Shown here in pieces: positions 1-9,746 of a DNA stretch of 64,000 bases (positions within the stretch are counted from its first letter, which is position 1; each line of letters begins with the position of its first letter). The notes below the pieces were generated by a model. It saw nothing but the letters and a program-made list of their open reading frames with translations. It had not been told where the DNA came from and did not search any database. Origin of the DNA: Byssochlamys sp. IMV 00236 (Eukaryota > Ascomycota > Eurotiomycetes > Eurotiales > Thermoascaceae); NCBI GenBank assembly GCA_001931875.2, contig MSJH02000496.1, positions 62,001 to 126,000 of the forward strand, given 5' to 3'. The translations under genes and the position numbers were made by a program.

Positions 1-423
1 CAGAGCTACTGGTGGAGTTTCTTCAGGCCATGTGGTTTGGTGCTCACGGGATTAATATTGTCGACTGAGCTAGTAACGTAAGTATTATATATCCTGGGGA
101 TAATATGGCTCTTTTCCTTGGATGATCTTGTGTTTCCTGCCAAGTCTAGGGAAGCTTGGACTTTTCCCACGTGGATACCCCAGGAATTGGTTCGCGCGAG
201 TAAGATCCATTATACAATGGTCAATGCATGTTCACAGAGAGGGAAATATCGCAAATAGGATAACTTAGACGAAGAGAGGCTTGAACTATCATCGCATATA
301 GCGGCCTTACGTTCTATAGGGCATGCTTGATCCAAGATACTGTACAATTCTACCAAGTTGAACGGAGCTATGCTATCGCTATCGTACACTAGTCCAACAT
401 CTAGCTTTGAAGAAATGCAAACT
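1..423. other. Left-edge flank, no gene seen
   Basis: This is the downstream flank of the minus-strand Vps38-like gene. The short open frames have no recognisable domain and lie antisense to, or overlap, the 3' end of that gene. Nothing else can be supported here. Confidence 0.5.
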
Positions 424-2380
424 CTAGGCGCCCGTTCGCAGAGGATGAGCACTGGGGCCAGGCGATGTGGCAGAAACATCTGCAAAGGTCGATGCCCTCT
501 TCCCCTTGGTTTTATCACCAACCCCATTCATCTTCGTGCCAGCATCAGGGAACTTCCGCGGATTGATCCATTCACCGCTGGTAACACTATCCTCACTGTC
601 TCTGCGCGAGAGATTGGGAGTGACCCGGCCCAGCAGCAGACCACGAACCCCTCCCGCTTTCCGCAGCGGTATTTCAGCGCCCCCTGCAGTGAGCACGTAG
701 AGCAGATATTTCAGATTGGGCAAAGTATGGCGAATGTCGAGTGGCCGTAGTCCACGGGCTGTCATAAGGAACTCGATATCCTTGTTGAGGAGGAAGACAC
801 CGTACTCGAACCGATAGTGAACGTTCACCGGATAGAGAGGGAAAGTCCGCTGTGGGAGAGCAACCGACACGGGGTCGTGAATAATCGACGCTGAGGAATA
901 GGGCTTGAGGGGATAGGGTATAGGAGTAGATAGATAGAACGACAGAAGAAATACCAAATGAGCCGTGAATCCGAGAGCCGCAGCGACAGACTCCCGGTCT
1001 ATATCCCCAAAGGATGAATTGGGCAGCGCGAGGCCAGCAATGGTAAACGCGAGTGGCTTTCCCGGAATAGGCTCGATGGGATAGACTGAAAGAAGATCTT
1101 CACAGATACGGCGTATTTGGCCCTTGGATTCTTCTGTGTTCTTCTCCAGCAGACTTGCACTTGATGCGAGTTTCACTTGGGCATCAGGGAGATGGCTGCG
1201 CGTCCTATCCTGGCTCTCACGGCCAACAACCATTGCCTCTCTCCTCGCCTTTATACTAGCCACTAATTCTTCTTTGCGTTTGGTGGAACCACGGAGCTGT
1301 TTCTTCTCAGCAGCGACGGCGCGTTTCGTGAAGGAAAGGTGATCTTGCGCTTGTGAAGCCTTGCTAAGGGAAGAGATTGCATGCTGGTTCTTCTCGAGGA
1401 TCGTGTTGATCTGCGCCTCTAGCTTCTCCCTTGTCGCCAGCGCATCCTGAATACAGTCGTCCAGGTTCGCCAAGCGCATCAATGCATCATAGGACGATGT
1501 CGGCTGGGCACTTTTCTGATGCCATTCCGACACCTTGGAGGTTCCAGGCCCTTGGACGGGAGGAAGATCTGTCAAGTTCGTATACACCCCGTCGGCAAAG
1601 TGGAAGAGAATCGAATTGGGCGGGAGAGGCTGGTGAAAGCTGTCCAGCGATTTCCCCACGAATTGAAGAGACCGGAGACTCAGCTGTAGCTCGACCAGCA
1701 ATGTATATTCACGCATCGCAGCCGTTTTCGCCCAGAGCTTTAATGTCATCTCATCCAATCGCGAGACAAGTGGTCCGCAGGTGTTTAGATCGAAAGACTG
1801 AAAGCTTGGATTCGTCGCTTTCTCAATCACCTCGCTGATATACACCGGGCCTTCGACATTGTCGCAATGGATCGAAAACCACGTATCTGCCATCCTGCTC
1901 TGCATGATATCCCCGAGTTTTATCTGTCTAACCTCGGCATTATCGCCACTCCAGGGGAGGGTACTTCGTCTTCGACTGCGCCGGGATTCATGCCGCGGAT
2001 CTTCAGCATCATTGCCAGGCAGTTTGACAGGGTTCTTCAGGTCCGTAAAGGAGCGCGAATGCTGCAATGAGCGGCTTTCCGCTTTGGCCATTGCTTTCGC
2101 CGGCGACTGTAGGGTGTTCGGGATGTCATCGTCGTCAATTGTCTTCCCACGAGACCGGTTGGATGGGGGGTCGATGACGAGATTACGAACCGAGACCCCC
2201 TGCAAGTGTCGCAGTCTGCGATTCTAGGGCAACAGTCCATTATTAGGCGTACGTTCTATCAATATAATAGATAATAGATAATCAGGAAGCAAGCTGTACC
2301 GATGGGAAGAGCCATGGCCGCTGGCGCTGACTGCCCGCGACGTCGTTGGAACTGTCCGGGTTGTCTCTTGTAGACGACAT
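424..2380 (-). CDS. vps38: Vps38/UVRAG-like subunit of the class III PI3-kinase complex
   Basis: Predicted 626-residue protein of the UVRAG/Atg14 family, the Vps34 complex subunit that steers PI3P synthesis to endosomes. Exons in transcript order are 2380-2300 and 2223-424, with a 76-nt intron. The long second-exon frame has no ATG near its 5' end and is closed upstream by a TAG at the acceptor. Adding exon 1 (27 codons, ATG at 2380) gives an N-terminus running into NRRLRHLQGVSVRNL, which I remember as typical of fungal orthologues. Seen in order: a basic, disordered N-terminus; a C2-like region at about residues 133-248 containing MADTWFSIHC and YISEVIEKATNPSF; a coiled coil at about 273-398; then a BARA-like C-terminal region with FEYGVFLLNKDIEFL. 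The tail is low-complexity. It is divergent with the mL67 gene. The family call is firm; the Vps38 name is inferred from domain order. Confidence 0.85.
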
Positions 2381-2795
2381 AGCGATCCTACTGCCCGTCG
2401 TCCGCGACACCAGTCATCATTTGAGGGGGCGATGGGCCCAGAATTATATAAGAATATGGCGATCAATTTAATATTATTATCATGAGGATAGAGGACGCCC
2501 GTTGTTGCGCGGAGTTGACACCAGTAGTAGTCTTCATAAGCCGCCTTTGGGGGTTCAAGTTGACGCGGAGAGACCAGCGGACGCCCCGATTGGGACAACG
2601 TTCGAGCTCCGTCAAAAATTGATCCGAGCTTCGCATCCCAACTTCGTCCATTTAAGTATCCATCTGCGGCACCTTGTCCACTTACTCCAACTCCCAACGA
2701 CCGCCTCCGTCTCTTCACTTGTGGGCCTGCGATGCAATAAGGGATATCTCTGCAGAGGAGGGAATAAGTGCAGCGCACCGATATCACAGGCCGCA
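2381..2795. promoter_or_regulatory. Shared promoter of vps38 and the mL67 gene
   Basis: These 415 bp separate the start codons of two divergent genes, so they must hold both promoters and 5' leaders. No strong TATA box or known operator stands out. Confidence 0.55.
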
Positions 2796-3904
2796 ATGGC
2801 CTCCGCACAGCCGATCCAGAGACCGATCCAAAAGATCCTGGATCCGACAAAGATCGGAACCTGGAATATCGTCCGACGACCACCTATTGAGAATGGCAGT
2901 ATCATCCAAGGGAAGCCGAGAGAACAGAGTTCGAATGCTTTCAAGACATTTCAATGGCAAGAAGGGGCACGGCTACGGAAGGCTCTGAATGCCCTCACTC
3001 ACGGAAAGAACATTTTCGTGTACAACAACATCCGTACCAACCAAGTGGTCTATTCCTTGACCCGATATCTGGAGGTAGGTCTTCGACTGTTAACACTGAC
3101 GAGATATACATCGGATCCGATTTACTAATCAACATCTCCCATCAATAGAAGAACAGTGTTCTCTCCCAGCTCGTATACCATGGCAAGAAGACCGTTCCCG
3201 CGACCCTCCGAAAAGACATGTGGGTTCCCTATTTCTCCGCACATTTCAACGAGAAGAAGGTCGGTCTGCGAGCCTACCACCTTCTTCGCGAATTCTCCAT
3301 GCAGCGCCAATTGGCCCCGCCGAGGGAGATGATCACGATCACGGAGGAATTTCTCCAGCAGAAGCGACCGCGCGATCCTAACGAGGCCAAGAAGTTTGAC
3401 GAGGAATACCAGGGCAAGCTTGGTTGGTTGATGGACAAGAAGCAGCGTGCCCGTGTCCTGATGGACCAGAAGGCCACCAGTGTCGCAGATCTGGCTGCGG
3501 TTCTCGCCATTCAGGAGGAGGAACTCAAGAACGGTTTCGCAGATGGAAAGAGAGGTTATCTCACGCGGACGGCGAGACAGCGCCGTCGCGCTGCCCGCGA
3601 GCAGGAGAATGAGCTGGCTGAGAAGCACGCCCAGCTGATTGCGAACTTCGAAAAGGCCATCAGCACCCCCGAGGTCGAGTACAAGATCCAGGAACCCCAC
3701 GGCAACACGGAATACGACGTGCAGAACGATGAGGTCAAGGTTCTCTGGTACGATCTCCAGGATGCACGATACGCCGAATCATGGCCGGAGAGAGTCAGAC
3801 ACGGCGAGCTGGAGCTCACCCGTCAGCATGTTATTCCCGGACAGAAGCTGTTCGACCTGGACGTGCTGGCCGATCACGCTTTCGAGGAGAAGAAGCAGGC
3901 ATAA
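2796..3904 (+). CDS. mhr1: Mitochondrial large ribosomal subunit protein mL67 (Mhr1)
   Basis: Predicted 344-residue protein. Exons are 2796-3074 and 3149-3904; the 74-nt intron starts GTAGGT, has a CTAAT-like branch site and ends ATAG. The start MASAQPIQRPIQKIL was chosen because the family signature follows at once (GTWNIVRR, then GKNIFVYNNIRTNQVVYSL). The frame is open further upstream, but that part shows no conservation-like features. In yeast this family is a component of the mitochondrial large subunit and is also known as Mhr1, reported to act in mtDNA recombination and transcription. The C-terminal half is rich in charged helices (LTRTARQRRRAAREQENELA), as expected for an rRNA-binding mitoribosomal protein. 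It is divergent from vps38 and convergent with the PP2C gene. Mitochondrial location is inferred from the family. Confidence 0.9.
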
Positions 3905-4763
3905 ATGCCTACATTTTTTCATTTAAATGATCTCACGCTGTTCCGTGAAACGCACAGCTGAGATGAACCTGGCACGCGTCTACTCCTATAATGCCATATC
4001 CTCTTTCTCGCACCCCTTTCTGGCGGATCAAAAAAGAAAACCGGAGTTTAGGCAACCCCGCTTGCAGGGCACTTCTGAAAATTTGGTCATCCTCCCTGTC
4101 ATTCAGATCTATATTCCTTGTTCTGAACCTGTATTCCAATCTGCATTTTATACAACTTGTACATCTAGACGTCCTTACGTGTCGACTTTAGAAATGACAA
4201 AACTCAATTCAAATTTACTCGGAAAAGAAGCACTTTACCCATTTTCCCGGTATTTGAATATTGAGCTTATGGTCAAGGAGGATAAATCACGGAAGAAGAA
4301 AAAAAAGGCGACCATGATATACCGTACATAAGTCCGATTGGAAACTGGTAAATAAAAATCGGATAGAGTTCAACAATGCTGCAGCAACAGGCCAGCAGGA
4401 AGGCTTTGAAGAGCAAAAGAGCCATGATGTGATAGCGCTGCGAATAACTGAGCTGGAGACGGACATAACGGGACTGGCTTGTCCATAGAACAGGGAGCAA
4501 GAACAAGAGGAAAAAGAAAAAGAAAAAAAAGAGGTTCGAGCCGAGTCGGAAAGGGGAATAAATATCCATGTCAGAGTTTGTCTTGGCTCGTGTCTGATCG
4601 ATGGATGCGCTTTGACGCGTGGAAAGGGAAGTAAATCAAAGGTCGCCCAAGTAAACACCGCCCACCTGCCCCCGGTCATACTCAAGTTACAAAGTATGGA
4701 AATCAAAGGATCTCTATTGTCATTTGAAATATAAGTTGCTGGTCCCTCCAGGGATAGAAAGAA
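3905..4763. other. Convergent 3' region, no gene seen
   Basis: This 859-bp tail-to-tail spacer lies between the mL67 gene and the PP2C gene. It is A/T-rich with several poly-A/poly-T tracts (about 4295-4310 and 4505-4530), suiting 3' UTRs. The open frames across it are low-complexity and match no family I recognise. Confidence 0.55.
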
Positions 4764-6556
4764 CTAGGAGTTCTTGTCGTTATCGTCATTTATTTTGGCC
4801 TTGTTCTCCACGTCCAGCTCTTCAATATCGGGTCCTTCTGTGATCGCGGCCAACTCGGGGCCGAGTTCTTCGTTCGAAGATTGTTTGACAGCTTCTTCCT
4901 TAAGCTTATCATTGAGACTCGGATCCACACCTCCCATATCGGCCTTGGCTATACTCTTTCTGACTCCCTCGACAATCTTGTCAGCCTCGCTGATTCCGCC
5001 TTTCTTCAGCGTGGAGGGATCGCCCTGTACACCAATTGGTTCGATCCGCCGCTCGACCACGTCTTTAACACGAGCCGGATCAAAGCGTATGACCATGCAC
5101 GAAAGGTTGTCCGTACTAAAGCGTGAGAGCGCATGGTCAACGAGGATCCTGGAGGCCTCCTGCGGATCTTGGACGTTGCGAATGAGATCGACAGCTTCCT
5201 GATCGCTACAGACATCCCAAAGCTACATATATTGATCAGCATCGATAGTCCTAGTTGGCCAGTCAGATTTGAATAAATGATGAGACTTACACCATCGCAT
5301 GCCAATATTAGAAATTCATCCACGTCCGGCTGGATGACTGTTTCTGTAGTGTATGGATGACCGGTGACGAGATCTTTCAAGTAGGCATCACCAAGCGCCC
5401 TCGTCACAGCTAGGACGCCGTTGACTCGGTTATTAAGTATCAGACCGCCCGCGTTGGCGATCCGTTTCCCTTCGTTTTCATCACTGCCTTTATGGTCATA
5501 AGATAAGCGAAGAGCCTTGCCGTTCCGGCACAAGACTATGCGTGCATCACCGACATTAGCTGTATAAAGGACGCGCTGGCGAGTGGCATTCTCCTGCATT
5601 TTGGACAGAAGCGCGTTCGAGCTAGCATTCGAGGTCGCCTGCGTCGGAGTCTCTGCGTTGTCTGTTTCGCCATCGGATCTATTGGAGCCAGAAACAGCCG
5701 CCGCTATCGCGGTAGAGCCAGTTGCAGACTGAGAGCTCGGGATTCGATCCTCCCATCTCAGAACTGCGGCTACAGCAGTACATCCGCTATTTTTCAACGG
5801 TAGTTTTTCCAACTGCTGATCGACACTAGTAAACGTCTGATCAAGAAGCTCGGGCACGGGGGTGTTTGGGTTTTTCCGCATTATGTCTTCAAGGATCAGA
5901 TGTAGCTTCTTCCCGCACCATTCTGCCGCGAATGTTCCTGCGTGACCATCGAAGATAGCGAAGTACCCATTGTCCGTCTCGACGACATGCGTTGATTCAT
6001 CCGAGTCGGTTGGGTTGTCCGCAGAATTGGGGGAATCCTTGCTGTCGAGAGAAGAAGCCTCCAGCTGACCGGAGGGAGCTGGCGTCCCCAGGAAATTGTA
6101 CAGATACGCGTGCGTATCCTCCATTGTTCTCCGACATTTTCGATTTCGATCTTCCGTAACACCGACTCGGAATGACGACCGCGCTGTTGGCAACGACTCT
6201 CCAGCTGAGTTATTCAGCGGACCCTGCGGGACGCTTAGTGCGGGGTCCATCTTCCCCAGCTTCTGTAGAGGGGTCTGAGGAGACTGAGCTACGGCGTTCG
6301 TCTGATCGCGTGAGCTGTACAGGTGTAACGAGTTCTTGGCGTTGCTGAAGAACGATGCTGCCTTTGCCACGCTACTCCTGCGCTTCTTGTCTGCGTCCGC
6401 GCTCTGCTCTTCGCTGTTCTTTCTCGCAAACGGGTTCCTCCTCTCGCGTCCAGCGCTCGTGTCTTCGGTGTTGATGGTCAGGGAACCAGGGCTGGTCGGA
6501 CTGGTTCCGAATGAATCAGGTTTGTCTTTGGGCGGGCTCGATGAGCCACCGAACAT
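4764..6556 (-). CDS. PP2C-type Ser/Thr protein phosphatase
   Basis: Predicted 574-residue metal-dependent phosphatase (PPM/PP2C). Exons in transcript order are 6556-5291 and 5222-4764, with a 68-nt intron that joins ACDG to LWDV across the metal-binding motif. Visible PP2C motifs in order are [76 protein letters not shown] and [12 protein letters not shown], so the Mn/Mg-coordinating Asp residues are present. A Ser/Thr/Ala-rich insertion of about 60 residues follows AVLRW, and an acidic tail of about 100 residues follows the catalytic core. The N-terminal 125 residues are disordered and rich in Ser/Pro. The architecture is closest to Ptc1-type enzymes, which dampen MAP-kinase signalling, but orthology was not tested. 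The frame stays open for 60 codons upstream without an ATG. Confidence 0.9.
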
Positions 6557-7476
6557 TCTGTTCAGGAACCCGCCCTGAGTAGAGAAACTCCTCCGTTTAG
6601 TCCCTGCCAGCTTGATTGTTGTCCGACAACCGGGATAGACACGAGGTAATGTGAAGAGTAGCGTCGAACCGGCTGAACCGGGGGAACGGGAATGATTGGA
6701 TTTCAGTAGCTGTTGGAGCTGGGGCTCGCTCCGTGGCTATAGTAACGAGACTCCGTGTAGACAAAGTCGAGGGACGAAAGCGGCTATAAGACTATTGTAA
6801 ATGGTGTCAACCGACAATTCGACGTTCAGAATGGTCAAAGGGTCTGTAGCTTCAAAGGAGACGCTGGCATTGTCCGGAAGCCGGATGATCACGTCAAGCA
6901 GCGTCCGTGTAGGGACAGGGCGTACAGCTTTCGTTTCGCGGGCCGGCAGCCTCCGGCCGGTGGGAGCGGAAAGAGAACGTACCTTTAGAACCGAGTACTA
7001 TACTAGGTAGTATATGGAAGACAGGAGAGGGAGATAAGTGCGTTCGATGGTGGTGATAGCAGGTTGGGTCTGGTCCGGTTCAGGAAGACTCCACAGCGCC
7101 AGGTCTTGCGAGGCGTAAGTTAAGTACTCCGTATTATTACAATCCGGATTCCACGGGCAGAACAGCGCAGCGCGGAGGCCAAGGTTCAGGAGAGGTTGGG
7201 GGGTAGGAGAAGTTCAGACAAGAAGGAAACCCCCTGGCAGATGAAGAACAGGGCGGATAGCTGACTATGATTATTATGGACGAGAGGAGACGTGGAGAGG
7301 CACTATCGATCTGGGCAGAGTATCGGGGTGGGCGGTGCAAGTGACGCCCGTCGCAGCACGTTGAGCCTCCTGAGGGTCGAACGCAGCGGGGAGGAGCCCG
7401 GAGCCAAGAAAAGGCCAGGACTAAAGTAGTGACGGAAATCTGAGGAAGTAGAGTAGTAAGTTAGTTACTAGAGTAT

Positions 7477-7522
7477 TTAATAATAATCATAATAATAATA
7501 CTAAATAATAATAATAATAATA
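7477..7522. repeat. TAA/AAT trinucleotide microsatellite
   Basis: A run of TAA-type triplets with a few interruptions (TAATAATCATAATAATAATA, then another pure block). It is noncoding and lies in the PP2C upstream region. Confidence 0.85.
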
Positions 7523-7835
7523 CATGATGACTGTAACTACTACTCTGTACATAATTAATTAACTAGTTCACTAGTTATCTAGTCCCGGGCGGACAATGAG
7601 ATCTCCAGCGCATCCTGGTGGAGCATCATCTGCCTGCAGGCTAAAGCTAAGACAACGCCTCATTTACAGATTACTGCAGAGAACAAGGCAGTCCTCTATC
7701 AATCTATCTCTCGATCGAGTTAATAGTCCTTCCAGTGGACGCCATCCCGCGCTGACGTGCCAGTGTCGCACTGTCATAGTAACTAAGAATACCATACATA
7801 CCTAGCCTATCGATTTAGCGGCCCTGAGGGTACCT

Positions 7836-7983
7836 CCAGACTCCAGAGTCCAGCGGAGCGGAGATCGTGCATGCATAAATAACTACTACTAACTCCTCTC
7901 CAAGTTTTTTTTTCCTACTAACTACTCTAAACAAGCGGGGTTCGAGAGCACATCTCACTGGTATTCTGGACTCTGGACTCTGG
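7836..7983. repeat. 18-bp imperfect inverted repeat with a 112-bp spacer
   Basis: The left arm is 7836-7853 (CCAGACTCCAGAGTCCAG) and the right arm is 7966-7983 (CTGGACTCTGGACTCTGG). The right arm matches the reverse complement of the left at 17 of 18 positions. The spacer is A/T-rich and includes a T-run. No coding function is visible. Confidence 0.6.
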
Positions 7984-8487
7984 CTGCTCCGCACGCAGAT
8001 GATGGAATAGCCGACTCGGCCACTCTGACAAGAAGGTTATCCAGGGCGCATTCGAATTAATTTTCCTCAAGTCGCGCATATCAGGGCATGGAACCTAGGT
8101 GTGACCTCACAGCATGATAGTACGGCGTATCAATGCTGGATCCCTCTCACAAAGCGCACGATAGCCTTTGATGCCTGGTTTTCAGACTTTTCCGCCCACG
8201 GTTTACTCGGATGGTCTCTGGTGCACATCAGGTCTCCCTATTAGCATCGAAGTTCTTATCTACGCCATACAGGCCGTTATAGAAGAGGCTTGATCTGTCC
8301 ACGGGCATAAAAGTCCAGGGTATCTGCCCGAGTCACTTTCTCGTTAAACGAATTGACGTGCTTGGTATACGTATATCACATGCAGACCGGGGACAGTGAA
8401 CTCCAGGAACACCGGGGTTGTAAAACAGAAAGCAATGCCATCGAGGGAAAAAAAAAAAAGAACCAAGGAACCCATCGTCCAGTCAGA

Positions 8488-9408
8488 TCATCGTCGAAGG
8501 CTGTCCAATCTAGCCTGAAGATCGTCGTCGTCGGTGCTGCCGCCGCCGCCACCCACGGCTTGAGCCACTCTTGCTTCGCTGGCGGATGCCTTCTGAAGCC
8601 CTGAGGGGGTTTCTCCCATCTAAATGAGATAGCTTAGCTGTTTGCCCCAGATTGACTCGTGGCATCGTGCGCGAAAGGAAGCAACATACCGCTTGGTTGA
8701 GGTCAACTCCAATCTCGTCTAGGACCTCTTTGACGACCTCTTCACCTTCCTCTTCATCCTCCAATCCAGTAACGTCATCAATAGCATCGTCCATCATTTC
8801 TTGGCGTTGGTCCATAATGTCGTTTTCTCTTTCGAACTCCATCGCTATCCGTTGGAGGGCGGGAAGATTCATCTGACGGTTCATGCTTCCCAGAAGCATG
8901 GTGGCCCCTTTCATCGACTGCATCATCTGCTCGTTGCTTCGAACAGTCTGTCTTATGGTGAGTGATGGAGAAACATTAAATGCCATTGAACTGGGATTAT
9001 GCGTACCTGAATGCGTAGCGAAATCGCTTGTAGCTGGGTTCGCATCGAATAGAATTTCTGGATATATCTAGAGACGCATATACGTCAGCCAACAGTGGAT
9101 GTAATCATCACCAAGTCCTTCTGATAGACGCACCGTCTAGTCCTCACGAGATCCTTCGCTTGGATCTTGCAGGCGCCCATCTGTCCATTTTTGGCGCTCT
9201 TCTTGATGTCCTGCACCAGCTTCTTTTCCTGATTCTCCAGCTTGATCCGCTCTCGGTCCAGCTCCCGCTGGGTGCGCTCAAGCGCTCTCTGATGTTTTCG
9301 CAGACGCTCTGCCGGCGTCATGCGCTTTCCAAAGGCCCATTCGACAATCTAGGCAACTCCGTAAGTAAGCGGGATGACAATAGCAGGAGGGGAGTTGGTT
9401 ACATTCAT
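8488..9408 (-). CDS. vps2: ESCRT-III subunit Vps2 (CHMP2/Did4)
   Basis: Predicted 223-residue ESCRT-III protein acting with Vps24 and Snf7 in multivesicular-body sorting and membrane scission. Exons in transcript order are 9408-9403, 9348-9134, 9067-9007, 8947-8690 and 8619-8488; the introns are 54, 66, 53 and 70 nt. Exon 1 encodes only Met-Asn, and the next exon gives IVEWAFGKRMTPAERLR, the conserved start of the family. Helices rich in Arg/Lys (RTQRELDRERIKLENQEKKL) are followed by an acidic segment (DDVTGLEDEEEGEEVV), giving the usual basic-N, acidic-C charge split. The C-terminus, DDDDLQARLDSLRR, is a textbook MIM1 motif that binds the MIT domain of the AAA ATPase Vps4. Length and ending match the family. 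It is divergent with fzo1. Confidence 0.93.
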
Positions 9409-9746
9409 GGCGGCGGCAAAGGTATAATCGTCCTGGACAACCTCGCCTGCACGCAAGAGCAACAGTGTCTCTTGACGGACGATGGGACAGCTGCACGCTG
9501 ATCGAGATAGCCTCTCTGTGACATCAAACGGCTGGTAGATAGAGTCGATGAAGCCAAGAGCGACCACACCCGATTGGGCCTAGGTGTCGGAGCATGCGAT
9601 CACCGCGAAATTTCCATGGGACTGACGCCTCCTGCTTCAGACAATCACTAAGCAGCTTTGCCGCGAGCCCCGAGAGTCAGCGTTGTTTCTCTTTTTCATG
9701 GAGACGCGAGCTGTGTAACGTTCGCCCAGCGCATGAATTTCTCATC
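9409..9746. promoter_or_regulatory. Shared promoter of vps2 and fzo1
   Basis: A 338-bp head-to-head spacer between the two start codons. On the plus strand the fzo1 frame is open back to an ATG at 9594, so a longer Fzo1 N-terminus cannot be excluded. No distinctive operator was seen. Confidence 0.5.

Larger units (their letters stand above)
6557..8487. other. Long intergenic region upstream of the PP2C gene
   Basis: About 1.9 kb with no supportable gene. It must contain the PP2C promoter and 5' leader and the 3' UTR of vps2. It also holds an ATG-less open frame next to the PP2C start (6557-6736), a TAA microsatellite (7477-7522), an imperfect 18-bp inverted repeat (7836-7853 and 7966-7983) and a short A-run near 8450. 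The small open frames look random. Confidence 0.55.

Noticed and set aside
2037..2240. ATG at 2240 as the start of the Vps38-like gene
   Set aside because: It is in a different frame from the long coding frame and lies in the inferred intron; the two-exon model with ATG at 2380 keeps the frame.
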